A DNA stretch of 59,850 bases from an uncultured Bacteroides sp. (GTDB taxonomy: Bacteria; Bacteroidota; Bacteroidia; Bacteroidales; Bacteroidaceae), in assembly GCA_949296855.1 (NCBI GenBank), contig CASFRN010000078.1, forward strand, positions 1 to 59,850, given 5' to 3'. Position numbers and translations under genes: made by a program. Positions 51,723 to 59,850 of this stretch are shown in pieces. Within the stretch, counting starts at the first letter, position 1. Each line of letters starts with the position of its first letter. The notes under the pieces are model-generated. The model searched no databases, was not told the origin of the DNA, and saw only the letters and a program-made list of their open reading frames with translations.

Positions 51723-52595
51723 ATGTTTTTATCATCATTAGCTTCGCTTTTGCTGGCGGCGGAAGCGGAAACAAAATTGGTTAATGTTGAGCAATTGCTC
51801 GACAAGTTATTAAATTGGAGCATCGAAGCGGGGAAGAATATCCTGGCTGCTTTGATTATCTTCGTTGTAGGGCGTTTTGTCATCAAGCAAATCAATCGCT
51901 TGTTCCGGAAGATATTGGAACGGCGCAAGTTGGAAATCAGCGTACAGACATTTTTAGAGAGCTTGGTAAGCTTGTTGCTCAACTTGGTACTCGCCTTTGC
52001 GGTTATCAGCAAGCTGGGTGTAGAAACCACCAGTCTTGCGGCTCTGTTGGCTTCGGCAGGTGTGGCTATCGGTATGGCTCTGTCGGGCAATCTGTCGAAC
52101 TTTGCGGGCGGGCTGATTATCTTGGTGTTCAAACCTTTTAAGGTAGGCGATTACATCGACGGACCGAATGACGAGAGCGGTACAGTGAAGGAAATCCAAA
52201 TCTTCCATACGGTGTTGACCACGGTAGATAACCGCCTGATTTACGTGCCTAACGGCTTGTTGAGCAGCAATGCCATCACCAATTACAGCAAGCAGGAAAC
52301 ACGCCGTGCCGAATGGGTGTTCGGAGTGGAATACGGAGAAGATTTCGATAAGGTGAAAGCCGTGCTCCAGCGCATCATCGATGCCGACCCGCGCATCCTG
52401 AAAGACCCAGCCCCGATGATTGCCTTGGGCGCATTGTCGGCAAGCAGTGTGGATATCAAAGTACGCGCATGGGCAAAGACCTCCGATTATTGGGATGTCT
52501 ATTTCGATATGAATAAGATTGTTTACGAAACCTTCAACAAAGAAGGCATCGGTTTCCCGTTCCCGCAACTTACGGTGCATCAGGCGAAAGACTGA
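51723..52595 (+). CDS. mscS: MscS-family small-conductance mechanosensitive channel
   Basis: This 290-residue membrane protein has three N-terminal helices and the MscS pore helix LAALLASAGVAIGMALSGN followed by FAGGLIILVFKPFKVGDYI. The beta domain includes GTVKEIQIFHTVLTTVDN and VPNGLLSSNAITNYS. The C-terminal domain ends in FPQLTVH. It relieves turgor on osmotic downshock. It begins 17 bases after the YciO-type gene and probably shares its transcript. Confidence 0.96.
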   Translation: MFLSSLASLLLAAEAETKLVNVEQLLDKLLNWSIEAGKNILAALIIFVVGRFVIKQINRLFRKILERRKLEISVQTFLESLVSLLLNLVLAFAVISKLGVETTSLAALLASAGVAIGMALSGNLSNFAGGLIILVFKPFKVGDYIDGPNDESGTVKEIQIFHTVLTTVDNRLIYVPNGLLSSNAITNYSKQETRRAEWVFGVEYGEDFDKVKAVLQRIIDADPRILKDPAPMIALGALSASSVDIKVRAWAKTSDYWDVYFDMNKIVYETFNKEGIGFPFPQLTVHQAKD

Positions 52596-52618
52596 TGTAT
52601 TGTGTATCGGATTGGAAA

Positions 52619-52703
52619 CGCAGACGACACAGATTTTACAGATTTTCACAGATTATTTTTTATACAATCTGTGTTCATCTGTAAAATCTGTGTCGTCTGT
52701 GTG
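52619..52703. repeat. Inverted-repeat doublet of the CAGACGACACAG type
   Basis: CGCAGACGACACAGATTTTA... at 52619-52654 faces ...GTAAAATCTGTGTCGTCTGT... ending at 52703. The arms repeat CACAGATT units with a GACGAC end. It lies between convergent mscS and the DUF4861 gene and is long enough (about 34 bp) to form a stable hairpin. Confidence 0.9.
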
Positions 52704-52741
52704 CTATGATATAAGCTGATTATGATCAGCTACATATCAAT

Positions 52742-53977
52742 TTACTCTATGGTTACTTGCAAAGGGTGACGCACTTGCCGGGCAAACGTTTTTAAGTATT
52801 CAGTCCAATCAGCCTCGGTCTTGAAACCGTATTTACTCCATCCTGATCCCCAATAATAAATGAAATCGGTATCGGGTTGGTAAGTGCAAATACCGAGTAC
52901 GTGCCCCAATGCATCGCCTACAGGTTCATCGAAAAACTGTACTTTTGTCCGTACCGCCGAGTCGGGGAAAACAGCACCTATATAAACGATACCGTTATCC
53001 GATTGGGGTTCGGTAGTAGGATCGGCGTAGGCGATGTATCCATCTTCGGCATTATAAGCATAACCATCCGCATTGGCCGCATGGATAACGATTCCTCCAG
53101 CAACAGGAGTAGGTTGGCTCAGGTTAGTATATGTCACGGTGGTCTTGTTTAGTTGCGAGCCTTCGTCGAGCTGGATGACGCGGGTTTCGATGACATTCGA
53201 ATCGTTTTTTACAGTCAGCGGATTAAAGGCCAGCCTAAGGGTGAAGCGCAACGGCCCGTTGTCTAATATCTCATACGTTTTATAGCAATACGGATAAACA
53301 ATGACGGAGTCGGACATCAAAGCTGAAGTACCACCTCCCAAAGTAGGTCCTACCGCATAACAATCCATTCCGTTTCCGTGGTCTACATGGTAAGAAATTT
53401 TATTTACCAGTTCATCGGCTTCCCGCTTCTTTCCAATTTTCCGCAAGGCGTTAATCCTTGCCCAGACAGCAGTATCCAATTCCATTGCGTAACGGTCTTC
53501 TACCACCAGATTGGCAACGCTTTTGGTAAACACGTCATAGCCGTATGCCTGTTCGCCCTTCTTTTGCAAGGAGGGGCCATAAACACGATAAGCGGCGCGG
53601 TCGTTTTCCCAAGCGATATCGTCCAAGCGTTCGGGATAGGAACGCCCGTATACCACGGTAGTAACCGCCGAAGGTGTCCCTTGCTGGATGGTATAACGGA
53701 CAGATACATTTGCCCCTACCGATACGGGGAAAATGAGTTGGTCATCGTAAGTCCGTTGGTAAGGTACTTCTTGCGCCTTTTCATCGTAGATGACGATTTG
53801 TGCCGTATCGGGCAAATTCAATTGCTGATAAATTTTCGCAATGGATACTTCTACCATTTCGCCCGCACGGCCGGCATCAAGCGGATTGGTTACAGTAACG
53901 GTCACCGATTGGGGATTACCGCATCCCCACAAACTCAGTGCGGCACAAACCGCCACGGTAAGGATTGTTTTTTTCAT
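52742..53977 (-). CDS. DUF4861 lipoprotein of a glycan-degradation locus
   Basis: This 411-residue predicted lipoprotein has a signal ending at Cys19 (LSLWGC). It matches DUF4861, a family often found with polysaccharide-degrading genes. Conserved-looking parts include YGRSYPERLDDIAWENDRAAYRVY (first 20: YGRSYPERLDDIAWENDRAA), KISYHVDHGNGMDCYAVGPT and FIYYWGSGWSKYGF. The catalytic role, if any, is unknown. It is the last gene of the GH127-GH97-GH88 series, which suggests it helps process uronic-acid-containing oligosaccharides. Confidence 0.8.
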   Translation of the reverse strand: MKKTILTVAVCAALSLWGCGNPQSVTVTVTNPLDAGRAGEMVEVSIAKIYQQLNLPDTAQIVIYDEKAQEVPYQRTYDDQLIFPVSVGANVSVRYTIQQGTPSAVTTVVYGRSYPERLDDIAWENDRAAYRVYGPSLQKKGEQAYGYDVFTKSVANLVVEDRYAMELDTAVWARINALRKIGKKREADELVNKISYHVDHGNGMDCYAVGPTLGGGTSALMSDSVIVYPYCYKTYEILDNGPLRFTLRLAFNPLTVKNDSNVIETRVIQLDEGSQLNKTTVTYTNLSQPTPVAGGIVIHAANADGYAYNAEDGYIAYADPTTEPQSDNGIVYIGAVFPDSAVRTKVQFFDEPVGDALGHVLGICTYQPDTDFIYYWGSGWSKYGFKTEADWTEYLKTFARQVRHPLQVTIE

Positions 53978-54353
53978 ACGCCTTTCGTATATTAAGGAAC
54001 TGTTTTATAAGAAACTGTTCAAATTAGCCCAAGAATCATGTTATAGACTTCCATAAAATTCAAAATCAGCAGGTCTATTAGAAAATATCAGATCTTTAAA
54101 GAGACCACAACAATAAAGTTATAACACAATATCCAACCGACCTAACTGAAAAACAGCAGCAAGTTATTAAAAAATTTTTAGAACCGCAATCAAGGAAGCG
54201 GAAACATTCGTATGCCGCTCTCTGATTCCGCTCCTTGCAAACCGCCTAATTCTTCGTCAGATAGCCCGCTATCTTCCTCATCACAGAAGCAAAATGCCTC
54301 AAATCAAATTATAATCTGAAAAAATCTGTGTTTCTGCATTGAAGTCTTTCCAA
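53978..54353. other. Gene-free gap between DUF4861 and GH88 genes
   Basis: No intact gene is visible in these 376 bases. A minus-strand -7-like box TAATTTG lies near 54027-54033 and may start a separate DUF4861 transcript. A minus-strand stretch at about 54258-54314 reads FDLRHFASVMRKIAGYLTKN then stops; it is too short to name and may be a relic. Confidence 0.4.
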
Positions 54354-55571
54354 TCAGACTCCACGTTTCAACCTTAGCAATGCCTCAATGTAATAATAGT
54401 CGGCATAAATGATGGAAGCATCTATTTCAGATCCGTTGGGATAATGTCCCGTAGAGTGCAGTAGGAAAGCGGGTTTCTGCTTGCCACATTGATACTTATC
54501 CGAACTCAAGCTTTCCAACATACGAAGAGCTGCTTCCCGATATGTGCTTCCTTTTTCAGGAGACACATAGCCTGAAAGTTCCAGCAACGCCGAAGCCACC
54601 ACACACGCTGCCGATGCATCACGTGGGGCATAAGGGATGGCGGGGTCATCGAAATCCCAATAAGGGATGTAGTCATCGGGGAGACGCTTCAGGTAAACAT
54701 CAGCCACCTGCTGCACAAAGTCAAGATACTTCGGGTCTTGCGTCTCCCGATAGACTACCGTATAGCCGTATATCGCCCAAGCCTGACCGCGTGCCCACAT
54801 ACTGCTGTCGGAATAACCTTGGTGCGTCATACCCTTGATGAAATGTCCCGTCAACGTATCGTACACCGCTACGTGATAAGAAGTATAATCGGGGCGGAAA
54901 TGGTATTTCATTGTGGTATCAGCATGCGATACGGCTATATCATAAAATTTTTTATCGCCTCCATTTTTCGATGCCCAAAAGAGCATCTCGAGGTTTATCA
55001 TATTATCCATAATGGTATTGTGCCCTCCTAACATTTCCACGTTACGAGGCCATGAGAGGATGGTTCCCGCCTTAGGATTGAACAGTTCCGCCAGTGCATC
55101 AGCACTACGGAGAATAACTTCGCGGTACGTTTCGTTATGCGTTAACCGGTATCCGTTTCCGTAACTGCAAAACATCAGGAAACCCAAATCGTGATCATAG
55201 GCGGGCGTAATGTGTGAAATGCTTTCCAACGCATCAGTAAACCTTTCGGCTTCCGCCTTTATCACAGGATCTTTCGTATATTCGTAATCATACCATAGGA
55301 TGCCGGGCCAAAAGCCTGCACACCATTCTTCTTTCGTTGCCTTGCTACAATACCAATGCGATGTACTATCGGGAATGTTGCGAGGCATCATCGTATAGTC
55401 CGTCCCTTTATCCCCGCGAGAGAGTTCATCTAACGTGCGATGCACCTGCGCATCGCAATATGCCAAAGCCTTGTCTACATCAAATTGCCCGGATGTTGTA
55501 CCAGAGTTCGAATCCGTACAAGCCGCAAGCATAGTCAATCCGACCCCCATCAACCAATTTCTTGCTTTCAT
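54354..55571 (-). CDS. GH88-family unsaturated glucuronyl hydrolase
   Basis: This 405-residue lipoprotein-like enzyme should release unsaturated uronic acid from the ends of oligosaccharides made by polysaccharide lyases. The signal ends at Cys18 (TMLAAC). The (alpha/alpha)6 barrel carries Asp128 in AYDHDLGF and Asp189 in NTIMDNMINLEM, which correspond to the two catalytic aspartates of the family. SMWARGQAWAIYG and DASAACVVASALLEL are further family marks. The ATG at 55571 was chosen over one 12 codons upstream because the signal peptide starts there. Confidence 0.92.
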   Translation of the reverse strand: MKARNWLMGVGLTMLAACTDSNSGTTSGQFDVDKALAYCDAQVHRTLDELSRGDKGTDYTMMPRNIPDSTSHWYCSKATKEEWCAGFWPGILWYDYEYTKDPVIKAEAERFTDALESISHITPAYDHDLGFLMFCSYGNGYRLTHNETYREVILRSADALAELFNPKAGTILSWPRNVEMLGGHNTIMDNMINLEMLFWASKNGGDKKFYDIAVSHADTTMKYHFRPDYTSYHVAVYDTLTGHFIKGMTHQGYSDSSMWARGQAWAIYGYTVVYRETQDPKYLDFVQQVADVYLKRLPDDYIPYWDFDDPAIPYAPRDASAACVVASALLELSGYVSPEKGSTYREAALRMLESLSSDKYQCGKQKPAFLLHSTGHYPNGSEIDASIIYADYYYIEALLRLKRGV

Positions 55572-55608
55572 ATTCGTATTTCTTTTTATTTGATTATGCT
55601 TATTCATT

Positions 55609-55686
55609 CACCACAGAGGACACTGAACCACAGAGGAAAATAATTCTCTAATTTATGACTCTGTGAGCCTCTGTGTTCTCTGTGGT
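55609..55686. repeat. Inverted-repeat doublet (CAGAGG-type arms)
   Basis: CACCACAGAGGACACTGAAC... from 55609 faces ...CTCTGTGTTCTCTGTGGTG ending at 55686. It lies inside the GH97-GH88 operon gap. Confidence 0.88.
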
Positions 55687-55704
55687 GAAATAGTCATTCA
55701 TCAT

Positions 55705-57642
55705 TCACAAAGTTTCTCCCTGATAAGAAGCATACTCCTTCAAGTCTCTCTCCGAAGCGGGAACCAAGCGTACGGCAGCTCCCCCACTCGGCTTCAAGGC
55801 AAACATCAACGCCTGCTTGCCTGTGAGCAACAACTTACTACATTTCACTTGCGTGCGTGTACCAGTCTCTTCTCCGCCATCGGTATACAAGTGAGCTACG
55901 TAAGTCTTTCCGTCTTCCAAGAAAGAAAGGTCTACTTTCTGTGTGGAAGCGTCGTTATTGGTTATCAGTCCCACGAACCATTCTTCTCCGCTCCGGCGGG
56001 CTATCGTGACATTTTTGCCGGGAGCTCCGTCAATAACCTTGCTCTCATCGAACACAGTCTGCAACTCTTCAAACCATTCTATCTCAGGTTCGCCTCCATA
56101 AAACGAAGGCTTGTCATACCAAAAGATAGTCTGCAACGGGCTGTAGAATATCAGCGATGCCGCCAATTGATGGGCATGAGTGGTCTTCAGACGCTTATCG
56201 TAATAACAAATGGTATAGTCTGCCGCCCCATTAATCATACGAGTAAAAGGCAATATCGTGTTGTGTGTGGCATCAGGAAACTCTTCGTTGCCGTGTATGC
56301 CCTCCTGAGTCAGCAAATTGGGGTATGTGCGGCTGAATCCCGACGGACGGAACTCGTCATGAATGTTAATCATCAGCTTGTTCTCAGCGGCATAGCGCAC
56401 CATATCGTGCAACCACACCGACCAACGGTGGGAAGCATATTGCACGAACCCCGACTTCACGCCTACCACACCCCATTCGTGTAACAAAGGGAATAGCTCG
56501 CGCATCTGTTTCTGCAAAGCGTGCTGATTAACATAAAGCCACACGCCTACCCCCTTTTTCTTCCCGTATGCAATGACTTTCGGAAGATTGAGTTTCGATA
56601 CAACTTTAGTTGCATCGCCGTCAAACGAAGTGCAAGGCATATACCATTGCCAGTCGAACAACATATACGGTATCTTGTGAGCCGCACAGAAGTCGATGGT
56701 CTCCATCGCCCCTTTTGTGGTTAAAGTGGTCTCACGCATAATCTTGCCGGGCTTCACCCACGAAGCGTCGGCTATCTCGCACGGCAGATTCAAGTTTTGG
56801 ATGATGTCGTTGTGTTCCAATAATTCACCCGGCTTATCTGCCACCATAATCACCTTCCACGGTGAAGCAAAATAAGTCACGGCATCTACAGGGCTGTACA
56901 TCACCGACTCCAACGTGTTCCGCTTCTTCGTAGATGCTGTAAATTTAGTCAGGCACCAATCATCCACATCAGCATCCGTCAAAGCCATCCATTTCCCATC
57001 CGGAAGTTCTAACGTCAAAGTACGCTCTACAGGATGTTTGAGCGCATTTACGTCCACATAATCAAAAGGAGCCTGTGCCCATTCTTCTGCCCAAGCCTTG
57101 GTACCTTCGGGAAGGGTATATTCCGTCAGGTCGCCCGTCACCTTGTGAAAGATAGCCTGCGGATGTTCGGGGAAGAAATAACGGAACGCCACGCCTTCAT
57201 CGTAAGCACGCACTTCAATGTTCATTCGATACTTCGAACCGTCTTTCTTCGACAAGTACAACGTACCTGCATTGTAACAGTCACGCACGGTGCTCCGCTC
57301 TCCATACAACGGATTCCACACCTCATCATGCTTCCCGTAAAATACCGAATCCACTTCCAAGTTATCCATCCAGCAGTCGGGCTGTTCCAGCTTACGGAAT
57401 CCCAACGCTTTTTCCCATACACGATTGTCCAGTTCCAGCCCCACACGCGACTGTTCTATCACCTTCTTACCTTTATATGTCACTTCATAATATAAGGTAT
57501 TCACTCCCGAAGCCGTCCGGGCTGTGTAACACTCCAAACGGTGTGTTCCATCGGGTGACACCACTTCTAATTTCTCAGGCACGGCGGCACATAGTGAAGC
57601 GCCTGCCACGCACATCATTATTCCAGCTACAAGATGTTTCAT
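55705..57642 (-). CDS. GH97-family glycoside hydrolase with altered nucleophile position
   Basis: This 645-residue enzyme has a signal peptide (~20 residues) and the GH97 layout: an N-terminal beta-sandwich (SPDGTHRLECYTARTASG), a (beta/alpha)8 barrel and a C-terminal sheet. The barrel shows YMLFDWQWYMPC, GVGVWLYVNQHAL and HDEFRPSGFSRTYPN. Retaining members of the family carry an Asp nucleophile in a KVDF-like motif; here the equivalent stretch reads GVKSGFVQYASHRW, with glycine at that site, as in inverting SusB-type members. Activity could be alpha-glucosidase- or alpha-galactosidase-like. The start was placed at the ATG at 57642 before the signal peptide. Confidence 0.9.
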   Translation of the reverse strand: MKHLVAGIMMCVAGASLCAAVPEKLEVVSPDGTHRLECYTARTASGVNTLYYEVTYKGKKVIEQSRVGLELDNRVWEKALGFRKLEQPDCWMDNLEVDSVFYGKHDEVWNPLYGERSTVRDCYNAGTLYLSKKDGSKYRMNIEVRAYDEGVAFRYFFPEHPQAIFHKVTGDLTEYTLPEGTKAWAEEWAQAPFDYVDVNALKHPVERTLTLELPDGKWMALTDADVDDWCLTKFTASTKKRNTLESVMYSPVDAVTYFASPWKVIMVADKPGELLEHNDIIQNLNLPCEIADASWVKPGKIMRETTLTTKGAMETIDFCAAHKIPYMLFDWQWYMPCTSFDGDATKVVSKLNLPKVIAYGKKKGVGVWLYVNQHALQKQMRELFPLLHEWGVVGVKSGFVQYASHRWSVWLHDMVRYAAENKLMINIHDEFRPSGFSRTYPNLLTQEGIHGNEEFPDATHNTILPFTRMINGAADYTICYYDKRLKTTHAHQLAASLIFYSPLQTIFWYDKPSFYGGEPEIEWFEELQTVFDESKVIDGAPGKNVTIARRSGEEWFVGLITNNDASTQKVDLSFLEDGKTYVAHLYTDGGEETGTRTQVKCSKLLLTGKQALMFALKPSGGAAVRLVPASERDLKEYASYQGETL

Positions 57643-57704
57643 AAATTTCGTCTTTTTACTAAGGAATACGAACAAATAGGTAAATGCACTCAATCGAAAT
57701 ACGA

Positions 57705-59648
57705 TTATTTTTCATCCGAATAAGTTTTCAAGTCCACGTTCCAATACACCACGTAACGCTGGCGATGTACGTCGTAGAGCGGCGAAACTGTCACACCGTC
57801 CGCCGTGCAGAATCGCAAAGTACTGTCCGAAATACGCTTCACACTGTTTTCCGGATGTTTTTCATCCCATTTCAACGAAACGGGAAGCCCTTCCGGAATG
57901 TGATAATTATAAGTATAATAATCGTTGTATTTCAAAGGGTCTGAATCAGGGGCAGGAGCCTGCATCCCTTCCGTCCCCAGTTCGCCCGCCAGTACAACAG
58001 GCCCGTAGAGTAACGTCGCGCGGCTCGAGTCATCAGGCGTAGCCTCCAAAGAGAAATGCATCGGATAAGTAACTTCCACACAATCGCCCTCTCTCCATTC
58101 CCTATCAAGCGTAATATATGAGCCAGGCTTCTGACCGACCCTTATCCGCTTGCCGTTTACCTTCACTTCGACCTTTCCGCTCCACAACGGGTAACGCAAA
58201 AACAACTTGGCACGGGTCGGACTATCCACGGAAACAATCAATGACGTGATTTCGCTTTCGGGGAAACAGGTTTCCTGACGCAGGGTAATGCCTTTCTCTC
58301 TCCAATGTAACACAGAAGGGATGAACAGATTGACAAACACACCTTCTTCGTTATGATAATAGATACCTTCAGCATATTTGGCATGGCTCTCGAAACCGCT
58401 CCCCACACAGCACCAGAACGAGCGGTCGGGCGTGCTATACACCTTGTGCGAACCCGAGAGCAAAGGCAGGAAGTAAGCAACCATTCCCGTCGCTGGGTCT
58501 TGCTGCCCAAGAATATGGTTGTACAACGCCCGCTCGTAATAGTCCGCCACACGGGGCGAAGCGTCCCAGCAGAACAAGTGACGGCTTAGCTTCAGCATAT
58601 TATACGTGCAGCAGGTCTCGCCCGTATAGCCCGACAGATGTTTTGAGAATTGCGCAGGGTCGAAATAATGCTCCTTATCGCTGCTGCATCCGGGCGCGAA
58701 AGTATGGCGGTCTATCATCGTATTCCAAAAGAACTTGCTGAGCGAACGGCTCTCCTCGCTTCCGTCCAACTCGTAATTACGTGCCTCTGCCAGCACTTTC
58801 GGAATGAACGTATTGGTGTGCTTAGTGCCCAGTTCATCGCACCCCTCCTTTAAAGGGTCGATGACCTCATCGTGGTAAAAGAAGCGGGCAAGCCAACGGT
58901 AACGCTCGTCTCCCGTCAAGGCATAGAGATTGTAAAACGACTCATTGACGCCCCCGAACTCGTTGCGTATCATCTTGCGACGGGTCTCCTCGGAAAGCGG
59001 TTTCAGCTTGGCATATGCCCAGTCGCCCATCCGCTTCACCACGTCCAACGCTTGCCGGTTGTCTGCATATAGGTATTGGTCTATCAGACCCGAAAAGATT
59101 TTATGCAGTGTGTACCACGGTGCCCATACACTCGTGCCTCGGATATTCCGGTTTATCAGTTCTTCGGGATAAGCGCTCAAGTATCCGTTTCCATTTGTCT
59201 GCTGCACTTCTGCCAGCCCGCTCACCAAGCTGTCGCCTTTCAGGCGGAACACCTCGCTCCCTGTAGCGGCATACATCAATGAATAGGCGGAAAGCAAATG
59301 TCCCGTGATGTGCCCACGCAACTCGCAGTCGAGCGACTCCCAACCTCCTAATTTCTTCACCGTCATATAACCTCCTTCACGCCCCGCATAGACTCCCGCC
59401 GTCGTACGGAAGCTATGGAGCAACTGATTAACCTCTATCGAGACCATCCAAGCCGAATCGCGCTCCATATTCTCCCTGAAACGGCTGGGCAACAAACGCA
59501 CATCGCTCAAATCGAAGCACTCCGACGCCATCGGCACACTATTCTCTACCTTAAATTTTCCTTCGAACTGCCCCGGATAAACCGACTGGGCACACACGCC
59601 GCCCCATCCTGCGAGGCAAGCCAACATCATTCCTGCAATCTTCTTCAT
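57705..59648 (-). CDS. GH127/GH146-family beta-L-arabinofuranosidase (DUF1680)
   Basis: This 647-residue secreted enzyme has a signal ending near residue 20 (GGVCA/QS) and an (alpha/alpha)6 barrel. The zinc and catalytic residues of the family are all present: Glu344 and Cys346 in YTGETCCTYN, and Cys413-Cys414 in FWCCVGSGFESHAKY, the first of which should be the cysteine nucleophile. It should remove beta-L-arabinofuranose from plant pectin or glycoprotein side chains. It heads the minus-strand series with GH97 62 bases behind. Confidence 0.93.
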   Translation of the reverse strand: MKKIAGMMLACLAGWGGVCAQSVYPGQFEGKFKVENSVPMASECFDLSDVRLLPSRFRENMERDSAWMVSIEVNQLLHSFRTTAGVYAGREGGYMTVKKLGGWESLDCELRGHITGHLLSAYSLMYAATGSEVFRLKGDSLVSGLAEVQQTNGNGYLSAYPEELINRNIRGTSVWAPWYTLHKIFSGLIDQYLYADNRQALDVVKRMGDWAYAKLKPLSEETRRKMIRNEFGGVNESFYNLYALTGDERYRWLARFFYHDEVIDPLKEGCDELGTKHTNTFIPKVLAEARNYELDGSEESRSLSKFFWNTMIDRHTFAPGCSSDKEHYFDPAQFSKHLSGYTGETCCTYNMLKLSRHLFCWDASPRVADYYERALYNHILGQQDPATGMVAYFLPLLSGSHKVYSTPDRSFWCCVGSGFESHAKYAEGIYYHNEEGVFVNLFIPSVLHWREKGITLRQETCFPESEITSLIVSVDSPTRAKLFLRYPLWSGKVEVKVNGKRIRVGQKPGSYITLDREWREGDCVEVTYPMHFSLEATPDDSSRATLLYGPVVLAGELGTEGMQAPAPDSDPLKYNDYYTYNYHIPEGLPVSLKWDEKHPENSVKRISDSTLRFCTADGVTVSPLYDVHRQRYVVYWNVDLKTYSDEK

Positions 59649-59748
59649 ACGTTACTTCATTGTTTTCCTTTATCTACGGAAAAGCCACTGCTTTTACTCA
59701 ACCGCACATAAAAAGAGGGTGTATCAAAATAGAAATAAGCTTTCATTT

Positions 59749-59826
59749 TGTCATCCTGAACGGAGTGAAGGATCTCGAATACACAAGCTGATGCACACGA
59801 GATTCTTCGCTATGCTCAGAATGACA
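59749..59826. repeat. Inverted repeat of the GAACGGAGTGAAG type at the right edge
   Basis: TGTCATCCTGAACGGAGTGA... at 59749-59777 pairs imperfectly with ...TTCGCTATGCTCAGAATGACA ending at 59826. It is the same element as at 13318. The rest of 59649-59850 holds no gene and presumably the GH127 promoter, which I cannot place. Confidence 0.8.
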
Positions 59827-59850
59827 TTACTTTTTGATAGGCAATTTTCA

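Noticed and set aside
9037-55686. CRISPR array from the repeated arms
   Set aside because: The repeats are dispersed and inverted, not regularly spaced direct repeats, and no cas genes occur.

Overview
This 59.85 kb window comes from a chromosome of the order Bacteroidales, most likely a Bacteroides/Phocaeicola-type gut organism. The evidence is a SusC/SusD pair, the -7 promoter motif TAnnTTTG in front of many genes, weak Shine-Dalgarno signals, lipoproteins with short signal peptides, a fused ThrA, and polysaccharide-degrading gene clusters next to ordinary housekeeping genes. I see no rRNA, tRNA, CRISPR array, prophage or intact insertion sequence. One decayed IS4-like transposase fragment lies near 28 kb.

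Layout. 0.3-10.4 kb (+): a small glycan-utilisation locus with SusC, SusD, an AAA-ATPase/PD-(D/E)XK protein, a GH92 alpha-mannosidase and a glycerophosphodiester phosphodiesterase. 10.5-18.2 kb (-): chorismate synthase, a TPM-domain/LemA pair, an alpha/beta hydrolase, shikimate dehydrogenase, menaquinone methyltransferase, PurC and PhoH. 18.3-21.0 kb (+): an M15-like lipoprotein, TruA, a YiiX-like hydrolase and a small lipoprotein. 21.1-27.7 kb (-): a glutamine-using operon, PurF, a 68-residue membrane protein, CarA and CarB. 28.4-36.2 kb (+): AroA, a metal ABC permease, TsaE, an orphan Imm17-like protein, a membrane AraC regulator, an outer-membrane barrel, a cytidylate-kinase-like protein, a phosphodiesterase and RfbB. 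36.3-41.4 kb (-): a threonine operon in which a phosphoglycerate-mutase-like protein sits in the homoserine kinase slot, behind a long leader. 42.0-52.6 kb: MetA, a U32 peptidase family protein, a TonB receptor, a radical SAM protein, FprA, a YciO/TsaC protein and MscS. 52.7-59.6 kb (-): a second glycan locus, DUF4861, GH88, GH97 and GH127.

The genes supply parts of shared pathways. AroC, AroE and AroA are three shikimate steps. ThrA, the mutase-like protein, ThrC and MetA cover the aspartate-family branch. PurF, PurC and CarAB feed nucleotide synthesis. TsaE and the YciO/TsaC protein belong to tRNA t6A-type chemistry.

The most striking non-genic feature is a dense set of inverted-repeat doublets in the intergenic gaps. 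The typical arm is CACCACAGATTACACAGATT with its reverse complement about 20-190 bases away. Some of these arms reach into genes. carA carries two in-frame segments made from 7-bp tandem repeats, the radical SAM gene ends inside an arm, and the alpha/beta hydrolase takes its GTG start from an arm. Candidate structured leaders precede purF and thrA.
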